A stretch of 64,000 nucleotides of DNA from Exophiala sp. HKRS030 (taxonomy: Eukaryota > Ascomycota > Eurotiomycetes > Chaetothyriales > Herpotrichiellaceae), in contig JAHWDD010000003.1 in the NCBI GenBank assembly GCA_023897205.1, forward strand, positions 5,149,665 through 5,213,664. The letters run 5' to 3'. A program made the translations under genes and the position numbers. A model generated the notes under the pieces. It had not been told where the DNA came from. It saw only the letters and a list, made by a program, of their open reading frames with translations, and searched no databases. The first letter of the stretch is position 1. The number at the start of each line of letters is the position of its first letter. Below are positions 1 to 13,427 of this stretch, piece by piece.

Positions 1-398
1 CTCTTTTCTTTGACAAAATCTGCCCAAGTGGACGCGTTGTGGGTTTTTTATATCACACCAAAATCTGGGCCGTCGTTACCTTGAAGTCTCTGGTCTCCAT
101 CTGAGGTAGCAATGGATTGCTTGGGGCTGGCTAAGCCTCTGAGCTTCGACATGATGCAAAACGTCATGCCCCCCAGTGGTGCTGATCACTTCAAAAATTT
201 CTTCTCACAGGTTTGGTTACTTAACCCTCTCGGTTCTGTCTTTTCTCTTCCCCGGATATTCTGTACCTCTGACGTGACTAGGCAGTTGAACGAAACTTAT
301 CGACCGAGGCAAGATCTGCCTGTCGAGACCCATTCTGTGCCCTGTGCTCGGATTTCCAGCCTTGATTGCCGCTCATTCAATTGTTACTCCGGTCCGAG
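1..398. other. 5' flank of the permease gene
   Basis: No gene is supported here. An open frame from 112 to 537 overlaps the permease start in another frame and has no recognisable content. The stretch probably holds the permease promoter and 5' UTR. Confidence 0.4.
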
Positions 399-2315
399 AT
401 GGTTCGTACACACGAACTCGCCCACCGCGACAATGGTGTCCTTCGCGGCGACGGTGCTGTCGAGAACAAGGAGCACCGTCATAGTGTCGCCGCGGGTCCA
501 GGCGAGGAGCAAGCCGACGAGCTCCTTAATATCCTAGGCTACCAGGCCGAGCTGGTTCGAAGTCGAAGCACCTTCCAGGTTGCGTTCATGTCCTTTGTGC
601 TGGCATCTGTCCCGTATGGTCTGGCTACGACACTTTTATATCCTATCGCAGGTGGCGGGCCCGTCGCTGTGATCTGGGGCTGGTGCGGAGTATGCGCCAT
701 TATCCTTTGTCTGGCTGTGTCTCTGGGTGAAATCACCTCGGTCTACCCTACAGCTGGAGGCGTCTACTATCAGACATTCATGCTCTCCCCACCGCATTAC
801 CGCAAGATCACCGCATGGATTTGTGGCTGGTCATACACCCTAGGCAACATCATCATTACTCTTTCTGTCAACTTCGGAACCACCCTTTTTTTCGTGGGTT
901 GTATCAACATCTTCCAGGATGACAATGGCGAAGGCATCTTTGCCGCAGAGACCTACCAGTATTATCTGATCTTCCTCGCCATCACCCTGACTTGCAATGC
1001 CATATCCGCCCTGGGCAATCGGTGGCTACCGCTTCTGGATGTAAGAATACTGATTTCTTTCCTCACCTCCGCGCATCTGTCTTCCTTTCAATCGACCTTA
1101 GCGGTCCTTCTCCTCCCAACGCGACTTACCATCATATACCTAACGATTAACTAGACAATGACCATCTACTGGACATTTGGAGGTGTCTTTGCCATACTGA
1201 TCTGCGTTCTTGTCATCGCCAAAAACGGTAGAAACAGCGGTAGTTTCGCCCTGGGCGAGTTTCAAGCCAATACCGGTTGGACCCCAGGCTGGTCATTCTG
1301 CATCGGACTCCTGCACGCTGCCTATGCGACCTCTGCCACCGGCATGATCATCTCGTAAGCCTTTCCCGTAACTCTCGGTCTTTGTGCGTGTGCTCACAGC
1401 AGTTATTTAGCATGTCCGAGGAGGTCCGCGACCCTGGCAGGCAAGTTCCCAAAGCCATGTGTTGGGCACTGGGACTGAACTGGCTTTGCGGCATCATCTT
1501 TCTCCTGCCGTTGATGTTCGTGCTGCCTGACCTTCTCGATGTCATCAACGACCCCTACGCCCAACCTCTGCCGTTCATTCTTCGCTCGGCCATCGGCAAT
1601 GAGGGCGGCGCCTTTGCGCTCACGATTCCAATCATCGTCCTCGCCATCTTCTGCGGCACCGCCTGCACCACCGCCGCGTCGCGTTGCATCTGGGCCTTCT
1701 CCCGCGACGGAGCCATGCCTGGGTCTGGACTCTGGAAACGAATCAACCCCAAACTCGACGTGCCTTTCAACGCCATGATGCTCAGCATGTCCGTACAGAT
1801 CTTGTTGGGTCTCATCTACTTTGGGTCTGCTGCGGCCTTCAATGCCTTCAGCGGCTCTGGAGTCATCTTTTTGACCATTTCTTACGTCATGCCCGTCATC
1901 GTTTCCCTCCTCGGCGGCCGCACTCACCTCAGAGAAGGCTCTTGGGACTTTGGGAAGCTGGGTGCATTCTGCAATGTCATCACAATATGTAAGACCCCCT
2001 CCCCCCCCCGAAGCCCCAAATGCCCCACGCAAATGTGATATCCGAACCTTGTTCCACATCCTCTCATCTACAGCTGGGCTGACTCATTTCTTCCCTCTAG
2101 GCTGGACTTTATTCATCATCCCGGTTTTCAGTTTCCCCTTCTTCAACCCGGTCACGCTGGAAGGTATGAATTATGCTTCGGTGGTGTTCGTCGGCGGTGT
2201 GACCATTTCGGCCGTGTGGTACTTCGTCTGGGGGAAAAAGAACTATGAGGGACCGCCAGTTCGAGCGGACGAAGTGGAAAGAAGACGAAGTTCCATAATA
2301 TCTACGTCAGATTAG
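399..2315 (+). CDS. APC-family amino acid / GABA-type permease
   Basis: This is an integral membrane transporter of the amino acid-polyamine-organocation superfamily, nearest in pattern to fungal UGA4/GABA and choline permeases. It probably imports an amino acid or amine at the plasma membrane. The model has exons 399-1040, 1155-1354, 1411-1988 and 2101-2315 and gives about 544 residues. Introns begin GTAAG and end TAG; the second and third split codons and restore the frame. The N-terminus carries the family signature (ELLNILGYQAELVRSRSTFQVAFMSF split over residues about 32-60). Hydrophobic helices follow, including SFVLASVPYGLATTLLYPIA and GEITSVYPTAGGVYYQT. The ATG at 399 is the first in frame. 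The gene converges on the MmgE/PrpD gene, with 156 bp between stops. The family is firm; the substrate is unknown. Confidence 0.87.
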
Positions 2316-2471
2316 CTTTCTGGCTATCACTGAGATTCTGTTGCCCATTTACAGACTTGGTTGTATATAGTAACAGTACTCACCTGCCTGGGAAATCAAC
2401 TTGCATGGACTTTGTGAGTGAAAGAGTACAATGTAAAATACCTTGCCAAACTTGTATATTTTAGTGGATAT

Positions 2472-3917
2472 TTAGTACAACAGGCCCAAAATCTCCTGTA
2501 CATTATGTTTCTCGATCTCATTCACCACGTCCCTTATTCGGAGAGCCCTCTTCTCTCCCAACACTGGGTTCACCAGACTAAAAAATTTCTGGTCCACCTG
2601 GTCCCTCGTGAAAGGGTGTTGGACCTCGCCTAGAGGGTAGGGGATATCCACCACTTCCTTGCTTCCATCGGCGTACTCGACTTCGATCCTGGATCCGAAT
2701 TCTCGGATACTCTCGTCCCCCACGCAGGTGATCTTGTCGGACAATTCACGAATCTGAGGGTCCTCGAGTTTTTGTCGTTCGTAAGCCTGGACGCCCGCGC
2801 CCGACCCGTACAAGAAACTGTGGGCGGCGGTGAAGTAGGCCGAGAACTGAGCGTCGACCATGTTGGCCGGGTGGACCTTGTTGGGGATCGGGGCCCCCAC
2901 GACGCTGACGTTGGCGGGACTCAGGGAGAGAGTCACCGTCTTGTAGTCCGATGCCTTCGTGTGGCCCTTTTCCCTACCCAACCGGGTGGCGTGTTCGATG
3001 AAACCGTGGGTCATTCGACAGGCGGGGAAAGGCTTCAGGGAAGTGTCGAGGAACTCCCACCGTTCCCCCAGCTCGGAGGTGAGGTGCCCCAGGTCCTTGT
3101 CGGGTTTGGGGGAGTAGGCGTGCAGGAAACCAAACGTCCCCTCGAAAATGTCGGCGGCCCCCAACACGCCGGCCTCGGCGAGGGCCACGGCCACGAAGGC
3201 GTCGTGGACCGCGAACCCCGGGTGAAGGCGCTTGTTCCAACTCCCGTTGGCGAGGTACTGCATGGACCCGGCGGCCTTGGACCCCGCGAGCCCGAAAGCG
3301 TCCAGCACGGTTTGGACGGGGAGGTGTTTGAGGACGCAAATGGTGGCGACGGCTCCAAAGACTCCGCAGGTCGACGTGTTGTGGAAGCCTCGGGCGTAGG
3401 CGTCGTTTCCCATCTCTCGACCCAACCGGCAGGTGATTTCGTACCCGACGGCCACGGCGACCAGAAGGTCGTCGATGCTGCTGCCGCCGTCGCCGTTGAT
3501 TTCGGCCTGGGTGAGACCCGCGGCGATGGCCGTCACCCCCGCGTGGAGCGTGCCCTTGGCGTAGGTGTCGTCGAAGTCGAGGCTGTGGCCGAGGGCGGCG
3601 TTGAGGAGCCCCGCGTACTGAGGCGTGAAGTGTTTACCTTGCCCCAGCACCGTCGAGGATCCCGTCCGGCCTCCGAGCGCGGTGACGGCTTGCAGGAACG
3701 ACGGCGTCGAGTCGGACGTCGAACCTGCCGCGAGCGTCACCCCGATGAAGTCGAGGATATACTCTTTGAGTCTGTCGCGGACGCGCGGGGTGAGGTACGT
3801 CGAGGGGTCGGCGTCGGCGACGAACGAGGCGAGGATCTTTGTGACCGGCGGTATCGAGTTGGATCGGGAGTCGTGTGCGCCATTGGCGCCGTTGGTCGTT
3901 GTCGATGTTGTCGGCAT
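2472..3917 (-). CDS. MmgE/PrpD-family dehydratase/decarboxylase
   Basis: A single-exon gene of 481 residues in the MmgE/PrpD family, which includes 2-methylcitrate dehydratase, cis-aconitate decarboxylase and iminodisuccinate epimerase. Visible family features are the GHSLDFDDTY segment near residue 110, the NGSWNKRLHPGFAVHDAF segment in the middle, and the AQFSAYFTAAH stretch in the C-terminal half. The length fits the family. The first about 20 residues are low-complexity and lack an obvious mitochondrial targeting character, so a cytosolic enzyme is plausible. The coding region is unusually GC-rich compared with the flanking intergenic DNA. The exact substrate cannot be read from sequence. 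A PrpF-family isomerase lies in the same window at 50115, but 46 kb away. Confidence 0.9.
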   Translation of the reverse strand: MPTTSTTTNGANGAHDSRSNSIPPVTKILASFVADADPSTYLTPRVRDRLKEYILDFIGVTLAAGSTSDSTPSFLQAVTALGGRTGSSTVLGQGKHFTPQYAGLLNAALGHSLDFDDTYAKGTLHAGVTAIAAGLTQAEINGDGGSSIDDLLVAVAVGYEITCRLGREMGNDAYARGFHNTSTCGVFGAVATICVLKHLPVQTVLDAFGLAGSKAAGSMQYLANGSWNKRLHPGFAVHDAFVAVALAEAGVLGAADIFEGTFGFLHAYSPKPDKDLGHLTSELGERWEFLDTSLKPFPACRMTHGFIEHATRLGREKGHTKASDYKTVTLSLSPANVSVVGAPIPNKVHPANMVDAQFSAYFTAAHSFLYGSGAGVQAYERQKLEDPQIRELSDKITCVGDESIREFGSRIEVEYADGSKEVVDIPYPLGEVQHPFTRDQVDQKFFSLVNPVLGEKRALRIRDVVNEIEKHNVQEILGLLY

Positions 3918-4450
3918 GGTTGAAGAGTGAGGTTTCTACGCACTATTTGTTTTACTCGCAAGACCACTATCGTCGGGCTGTGGGTTTTATGATATAGCAC
4001 CGAGGAGGTGGTGATGGCAACGTATATCTACTGCATTGGAGACGACCCTCCTCCATACACACCTCCCGTCCAGGGGATCTCCACAAAAAACACCTCCCCA
4101 TGCCCCCTCAGTTTCTTCCCGCAAAGTCCCTCGTCTCGGAATCAATCACTAGTGCTTTGGACTGCTGTGGTTGGAGAAATGTCGTGCGTCTCGAAAACAG
4201 ACCTCGGGAACGTCGACTCTGCGTCTCCGCGATCGGAACTGAAATATCGCTACTATTCACACTCCGTCACACGCTTTTCTTCAGGCTTTCGATTGTTTCT
4301 TGGTCGTGTGGGCTACTGAGTTGCGTGTATGTGCACATGTGAAAGTAATGTATAATTATTCTCTCTTCCCCTAATCAATCTCTGCCGTGCGTACAGCCAG
4401 TGCCAAGTGTATGTTATTACTACTACTTGAAATCGCTCCTCTAACATGAA
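3918..4450. other. Intergenic: PrpD promoter and hexosaminidase 3' region
   Basis: No gene is supported. A weak TATA-like stretch on the minus strand at about 3985-3996 lies roughly 70 bp upstream of the PrpD-family start. Small frames at 4008-4342 have no recognisable content. Confidence 0.35.
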
Positions 4451-7499
<3,049 letters not shown>

Positions 7500-9593
7500 A
7501 TGCCCTCCCTGCAAGACCGGGAGAGCTCCCACGATGACTCGAGACCCGCAAAAAGGCAGCGCAACTTTATTGCTCGCCAGGTATGGAATAGATCTGATCG
7601 GATACACCAGAGCAATCATTCCTAGCACAAGGCTAACTGTCATCATAGGCATGTGAGGCTTGTAGAGCAAAGAAAACAAGGTGTGACGAGGACATGCCTT
7701 GCAGCCTCTGTCGAAATCTCGGCATTGAATGTACCTATGTCGAGCGCAAACCTACCAAGTATGCCTGGGTTCAGTCAATATTCTCCCAAACCCTACTTAC
7801 CAGGTCACTTGTAGGAATGAAACATCCATGAGCATGATCTTCAATACTCTGCGGAGGATGGAGTCGAAGATTGATCACCTTTCAGCCACGAATACCCCGA
7901 GTCCATCGTCGCAGACTAATCATCGACACGAAGTCAACCACGTCCCTACAATGAGCCCTTATCATATTGATTCCGCACTTTCCAATGCGCCATTGACATC
8001 TCCTCAAACTCAGATAAGCAGACCTCTGAGTCAGTCAGCGGCTGTCGGAACCGTACTATCGTTCAGTGCTCATCGCACGATACATTGGCCTGGAGTGCAC
8101 TCCTCTCTAGCCCTTAGCGTTTCCACGGCCATTTGCGATATGAAACCAACGTTCCATACTCATCTGGAATCTAATCGACCGCCACTGGAACCCACGATTC
8201 AAGCAGCTGCGACATTTCCGACCGGCGAGTGGTTGTCCACCCTGAGCCTGACATGCGTCAAAGTCCTTTCTAATGCCTATTTCGATACCTTCAACCGTGT
8301 ATATCCATTCCTCGATAGAGACTACTATTTTCTCAACACACTTGCTGTGGTCGTTCGTGAGGGATTTGGTTTTGACGTCGAGTCTTGTCTTGTCCTAAAC
8401 GTTATGGCCTTGGGTTGCATGGGATTAAAGGCCTTCGGAGAAGGCGGGTTCGATACATCTCACTACGCTGACATCACACCTCTGGTTCAACAAATTATGC
8501 AGGAAGACTGTCCAGGACTGAGCTTCTTCAACGAAGCTCGTAAACGTGTCGGATTCTGCCTCTGCGAGCGGGACATTCAGAGCTGTCAATTCTACCTATC
8601 CTCAGCCCTTTACTTTGTGCAGGTCATGCGGCCAGTGGACGAGTGGATGATGACAAGCCGGGCATTTGTTATTTGTGCAGCGTTCTGGAAATGTCCACCG
8701 GATCCCCAGGACGAATGGGTCGCCGATATGCACTCACGGCTATTTTGGAGCGCCCTCATGCTTGAAAGTGTTATCGTCCAAGAATTGGAGCTGCCATCGA
8801 GCGGCTTCAAGGAGTGGGAAGATGTTGTCCCCTTGCCAAAATTCATCACATATCCTTATATCAGCAAATCAGGCGCCCAGAATCCGGACGACTCTTACTA
8901 CCATTACCACTTTCTTGCACAGATTGCCGTGAGAATCATTCTCAGTCGCGTTCGAGAAGAGCTCTACTTCAGCAACCCCTCAACCGCATTGGCAGAGGAG
9001 TTGAGGCATCAATTGTAAGTAGTTTGCGGACCCGTCGGCTCAGATATTGCTACCAATGCATAGCTTGCACGCGTACATTACTAACATCTTCTAGGGAGCA
9101 GTGGCGTGCTAATCTGCCTGAAGCTTTGCGTTTTGCAGATGAAGACCCCGAACCAGTATTCGACAGTCCCAGTGATGCTGTAGTCGTAGCCTTGCTCCAA
9201 GCACGCTATCGAATCTCAATGTTTCACCTGGGCCGCCCTTTTCTCTACAAAGCACTACTGAACCCTGTTGCGGCTACAGAAAATGACTTGAAGATGTGCT
9301 CGAGCACCTTGAGATTTGCAATGGACTGGGCTTTGCTATGGGATCGGCTTTGTACCATGCCAGACTTTATGCCTCTAAAGTTTTTTTGCGCGGGACAATT
9401 ATTTGGCCAGCTGTTTATTTTTAATGCGTTCAAAAACTCGGCTGAGGAGCGGTTGCGAGAGACGCTCCCTCCAGGTTACGAGCTGTGGTGTACAAAGATG
9501 CTCAGGTACATTTCTGATCTGGTGGAAACGAGTCCCACCATGGCAGCAAACTTCGAGTTGCTGTCCAGACTGTATCATCTCAATGACGAATGA
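7500..9593 (+). CDS. Zn2Cys6 fungal transcription factor
   Basis: A predicted nuclear regulator of 629 residues with exons 7500-7580, 7649-7758, 7815-9014 and 9095-9593. The binuclear zinc cluster spans residues 29-55 (CEACRAKKTRC, then CSLCRNLGIEC) with spacing C-x2-C-x6-C-x5-C-x2-C-x6-C. It is recovered only when the first intron is removed. A short linker and possible dimerisation segment (IFNTLRRMESKIDHL) follows at about residues 70-85. The long C-terminal part resembles the middle homology region of such factors, including RISMFHLGRPFLYKALL. The start is the ATG at 7500, giving a basic N-terminus before the cluster. The gene is followed 611 bp downstream, on the same strand, by an FMO-type monooxygenase, which may be its target. 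The target is inference. Confidence 0.9.
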
Positions 9594-10204
9594 TTTCCCA
9601 TGCAGAAAGGATCGTCCTGCACGTGGGTGAACTACCGTCGACCTGAACCGCATAGCCCCTCGATGCTGGAGCATGAATGCATTGTGTGCAACCGCCGGAT
9701 CAAAGTGTGTCTCACCACTGGAGACGTGTCTCATGTAAACGGCTTAGTCGGTAACGTGAGCCGCACCGGCGGCAGCAGCAAGTGGCCGGTCCGAACGCGG
9801 GGGTCGTGGGGGAATCCGGTCGGGGAGACGGAGTTGAGGAAATTCTTCTCTACCACAAGCAGCTGCAATGAATAACATGTGCCGGACTTCTACCCCGTCA
9901 CACTGCGCCTCACCAGCCCTTAGTATCAAGCTGCGGGGTCCTCCTTCTCCTTACTCATGACACCACCATCGTCAGTTGCCACTTCAGTTTTCAGGACTTC
10001 TCATTTAGGGAATCCCGAAAGAATGATGTGCTTCTAGCAAATGAGTATCCGCCTATCCCCGCTGAGCCGAACCGCAATGACAAGCACTTAAATGTGCTGA
10101 TATAACGCTGTTGTTCGTCACAGAGCTCTCCAAACCAGTCATTTCTTCATCATTCATTGCTTCCATCTTTTTGATACACCAGCATCGCCAGTATCTTGTT
10201 AGCT
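9594..10204. other. Intergenic: monooxygenase promoter
   Basis: No gene is supported. Short open frames on both strands have no family features. The region probably contains the 3' end of the regulator transcript and the promoter of the monooxygenase. Confidence 0.35.
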
Positions 10205-12558
10205 ATGAGTGTCAAGGTCCAATCACAGACTAATCCCGGCCTCACGATCTCCAAAGATCGATGTGAGCCTGGTTCCGTCAACATCCCACTATGCAAGTGG
10301 CCCAAAACAGCCAAGACCAAAGTTGCAGATCCGAGTGAGATTGCCACTAAGATCGTAGAATCCTTCAACACGGCTCTCAAAAATGAGGACACCAAAGCAA
10401 TAGCCCAGCTTTTCTTGGCCGATGGCTATTGGCGAGATCATCTAGGTGTTTCTTGGGAGCTTCACACCTCGAAAGGCCGTGACAAAATTTTGGCATTCCT
10501 GGCCGATGGCTGTCCTTTGACTGAGATCAAAATCGACAACAGTACACCCTACCGAGCTCCTCACTTCGCCCCATTCGACGGTAAAGGAGATGTGGAAGGA
10601 GTGCAATTCTTCTTTACCTTTACCTCCAAAGCCGGTGAGGGCCGAGGTCTGGCTCGTCTGTCCGAGCAAGATGGTCAGTGGAAGATCTTTACCTTCTTCA
10701 CCACCCTGAACGACATCAAGGGTCATGAACAAGCAATCTACCATCGCAGGACCAAGGGCGTCGAGCATGGTGGAAAGCCAGACAGAAAGAATTGGCAGGA
10801 AAGACGGACTGCCGCGATTAATTTCGAAGGCAAGGAACCAACCGTGTTGATTGTTGGTATGTCTAGCTGTTGGAGTTGTCGATTGTTGCTATCCTTTCTA
10901 ACCATTTCACAGGAGCTGGGCAAGCTGGCTTGACAGTAGGAGCTCGACTACAGATGCTCGGCGTCGACACTCTCATTGTCGATCGAGAAGATGCCATTGG
11001 CGACAACTGGAGACGACGATATCACCAGCTCGTCCTGCATGATCCGGTCTGGTATGGTATGTTTTAGCCTTCTCCTCCATGTTCCGAGACTCAACATTCT
11101 AACCATGTCTAGATCATATGCCGTATTTGAACTTTCCTCCTCACTGGCCGATCTTCAGTAAGTTGTTATTGACTCGTGATTGTTGGAAATACCTGACAGT
11201 GATCAAGCTCCCAAGGACAAATTGGCGGAATGGTTCGATTCATACGCAAAGCTCCTTGAGTTGAATGTCTGGGTCCAGACCACTCTCGAGTCGACTTCTT
11301 GGGACGAAAGCAAGAAAGAATGGACCGTCAAAGTCAAGCGGACCAAGGCTGACGGAACCACCGAGGCTCGCACACTTCATCCAAAGCACGTCATTCAAGC
11401 CACAGGACATTCAGGAAAGAAGAACTTTCCCTCCCACATCAAAGGCCTCTCCGATTTCAAAGGCGATGTACTCTGTCATTCTTCCGAGTTCAGAGGAGCC
11501 AGAATAGAAGGCAAGGGCAAAAAGGCCGTAGTGGTGGGATCATGCAATTCCGGCCACGACATCGCCCAAGATTTGTAAGTCTTTTTTTCCTCCTGCCCAA
11601 AACTTCTGTTGTTTTTTTAGGTGCTGAAATCTATGACAGCTACGAAAAGGGGTACGACGTCACACTTGTCCAACGATCAACAACATGTGTCATTTCCAGC
11701 GAGGCCATTACCGAAATCGGCTTGAAGGGCGTTTACTCCGAAGACGGACCACCAGTTGACGATGCCGACATGTGGCTACACAGTTTGCCAAGCGAAGTCC
11801 TCAAAGCGTTGCAAGTCAACGTCACGGCCGCACAGGCCGAATTCGACAAGAAGACCTTGGACGGTCTCACCAAGGCTGGGTTCAAATTGGACCGTGGCCC
11901 CGAAGATGCGGGATTGTTTATGAAGTACTTCCAACGCGGCGGAGGGTATTACATCGACGTCGGTGGTTCTCAACTCATCATCGACGGTAAGATCAAGGTC
12001 AAGCAGGGTCAAGAAATCGAAGAGGTTTTGGCTCGTGGATTGCGATTCGCGGATGGAAGTGAGCTTGAAGCGGATGAGATCATCTTTGCAACTGGTTATT
12101 GTGAGTTTTGTCATTCCTTCATGTCTGTTGTTGATCTTGTGCCTGGTTACTGATCGGTGTATTTTCTTTCGTATAGCAAACATGCGAACACAAGCAAGAG
12201 AAATCTTTGGTGATGAACTTGCGGACCGAGTCGGTGATATTTGGGGTTATGGTGAGTATTTTTCTTGTTTCTTCGTATCAAACTCTTTTGTCGTACAGCA
12301 CTGATCCATGGTGTGTGTGATGATTATTGTAGATTCCGAAGGTGAAATGAGGACAATCTGGAGAAAATCAGGACACCCAGGTATGTTTTTTCTTGCTGCT
12401 TGTTGCCTCTTTTTCATTTTTAATTCAGCTCATCAACTGACACTTGAAAACAAACAGGGTTCTGGTTCATGGGTGGAAATCTTGCTCTGTGTAGATATTA
12501 TTCCAAGGTCCTGGCTCTTCAGATCAAAGGTCTATTGGAGGGATTGTACAAGTATTAA
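10205..12558 (+). CDS. NTF2-like/FMO-type flavin monooxygenase
   Basis: A predicted NADPH- and FAD-dependent monooxygenase of 630 residues. The eight exons are 10205-10856, 10913-11056, 11113-11157, 11208-11574, 11640-12100, 12177-12251, 12333-12380 and 12458-12558; the coding sum is 1893 nt. The N-terminal about 200 residues look like a SnoaL/NTF2-like module (IVESFNTALKNEDTKAIAQLF, then YWRDHL). The FAD motif LIVGAGQAGLTVGARL spans exons 1 and 2. The segment HDPVWYDHMPYLNFPPHWP follows. The NADPH motif is VVGSCNSGHDIAQD, and ATGY marks the distal FMO motif. The fourth exon must use the AAG acceptor at 11207 to give IFTPKDKLAEW; the nearer CAG acceptor would shift the frame. Fusions of this kind are common in fungal FMO-like proteins. 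The substrate is unknown. A Zn2Cys6 gene lies just upstream on the same strand. Confidence 0.93.
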
Positions 12559-13427
12559 GTAGACTTGCTCAACTTGCTACTTTCTTAAGGGTGTTTGGCA
12601 GAGACGTCAGCAAGGGTTGGGACAGCATTACAAGCCCATGGGACCAAAGGGGGGGGGTGGGGAGGACTTTTTCGTCGCTTTTCCTTGACGGAGTGGATGA
12701 AATTGGTGAAGGGTCGCGATACGTCCCGGTCAGGTCAGGTTATTCAATGGAACCAAGTCGCCAGGTACACAGACAGGAACAGTATGATTAACAAAATGAA
12801 CGAGGCAAGACGTTACCTTTTGCCCAAAGATTTCCTAGTCTATACGATTCCGTTGAATTGTGACCTGAAGTGGTTTGAATTTTTTTTCCCGGCTACTGTT
12901 ACAAGGTATTCTGTCCATTCCCTCCCATTCCATTCAGGCCATGTCCAAAACCATCTCACCATCCGAAGCCCAAGAAAGAGACAAGAAAAAAAAGGAGAGA
13001 AAAGAGTGGAACACTTTCCTGACGGTTGAGAAGGATACTGACCAGTCTCTGTCCACATGTGAGACCCCGTCACATCCACATCTCGATGGTGACAAGGGCG
13101 TTGAAGGTGTCGACGATGATTGTGATGCCGGATAGGAGAGTCCAGAGTTTTCAACATGGTGGTTATTATTCCTTCCACGAAAATTTCTTCTTTTTGGATT
13201 TTGTTCCCCCCTTTATGATGAAAGAAAAGATGGTCCATTGCCTTTCCTCACACTCAACACCCGCATCGATTCATGGGAGTTGATCGTCCTGGCCCCTCCC
13301 GTTTTAAAGCTGCTTTGGCTGTGTTTGAGCTCATGTCCCCAGACGTACATTTGGAAAGGGCTGCAGTATGGCTTCAAACTTCACCTTCCAGCAAGACCAC
13401 AAAAGCCCATGCTACGTAAGAACATGA
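12559..13427. other. Convergent intergenic region between monooxygenase and UNG
   Basis: No gene is supported. Frames of 132-144 codons occur on both strands (12595-13029 and 12840-13238) but have biased composition and no recognisable domain. A 26-codon hydrophobic minus-strand stretch near 13070-13150 ends in a stop and has no usable splice acceptor upstream. Confidence 0.4.

Noticed and set aside
2773..3923. Long plus-strand frame opposite the MmgE/PrpD gene
   Set aside because: It is a shadow of the GC-rich minus-strand gene, with unnatural composition and no family features.
12840..13238. Minus-strand 132-codon frame between the monooxygenase and UNG
   Set aside because: Composition is biased (His/Trp/Ser), there is no domain, and a plus-strand frame of similar length overlaps it.
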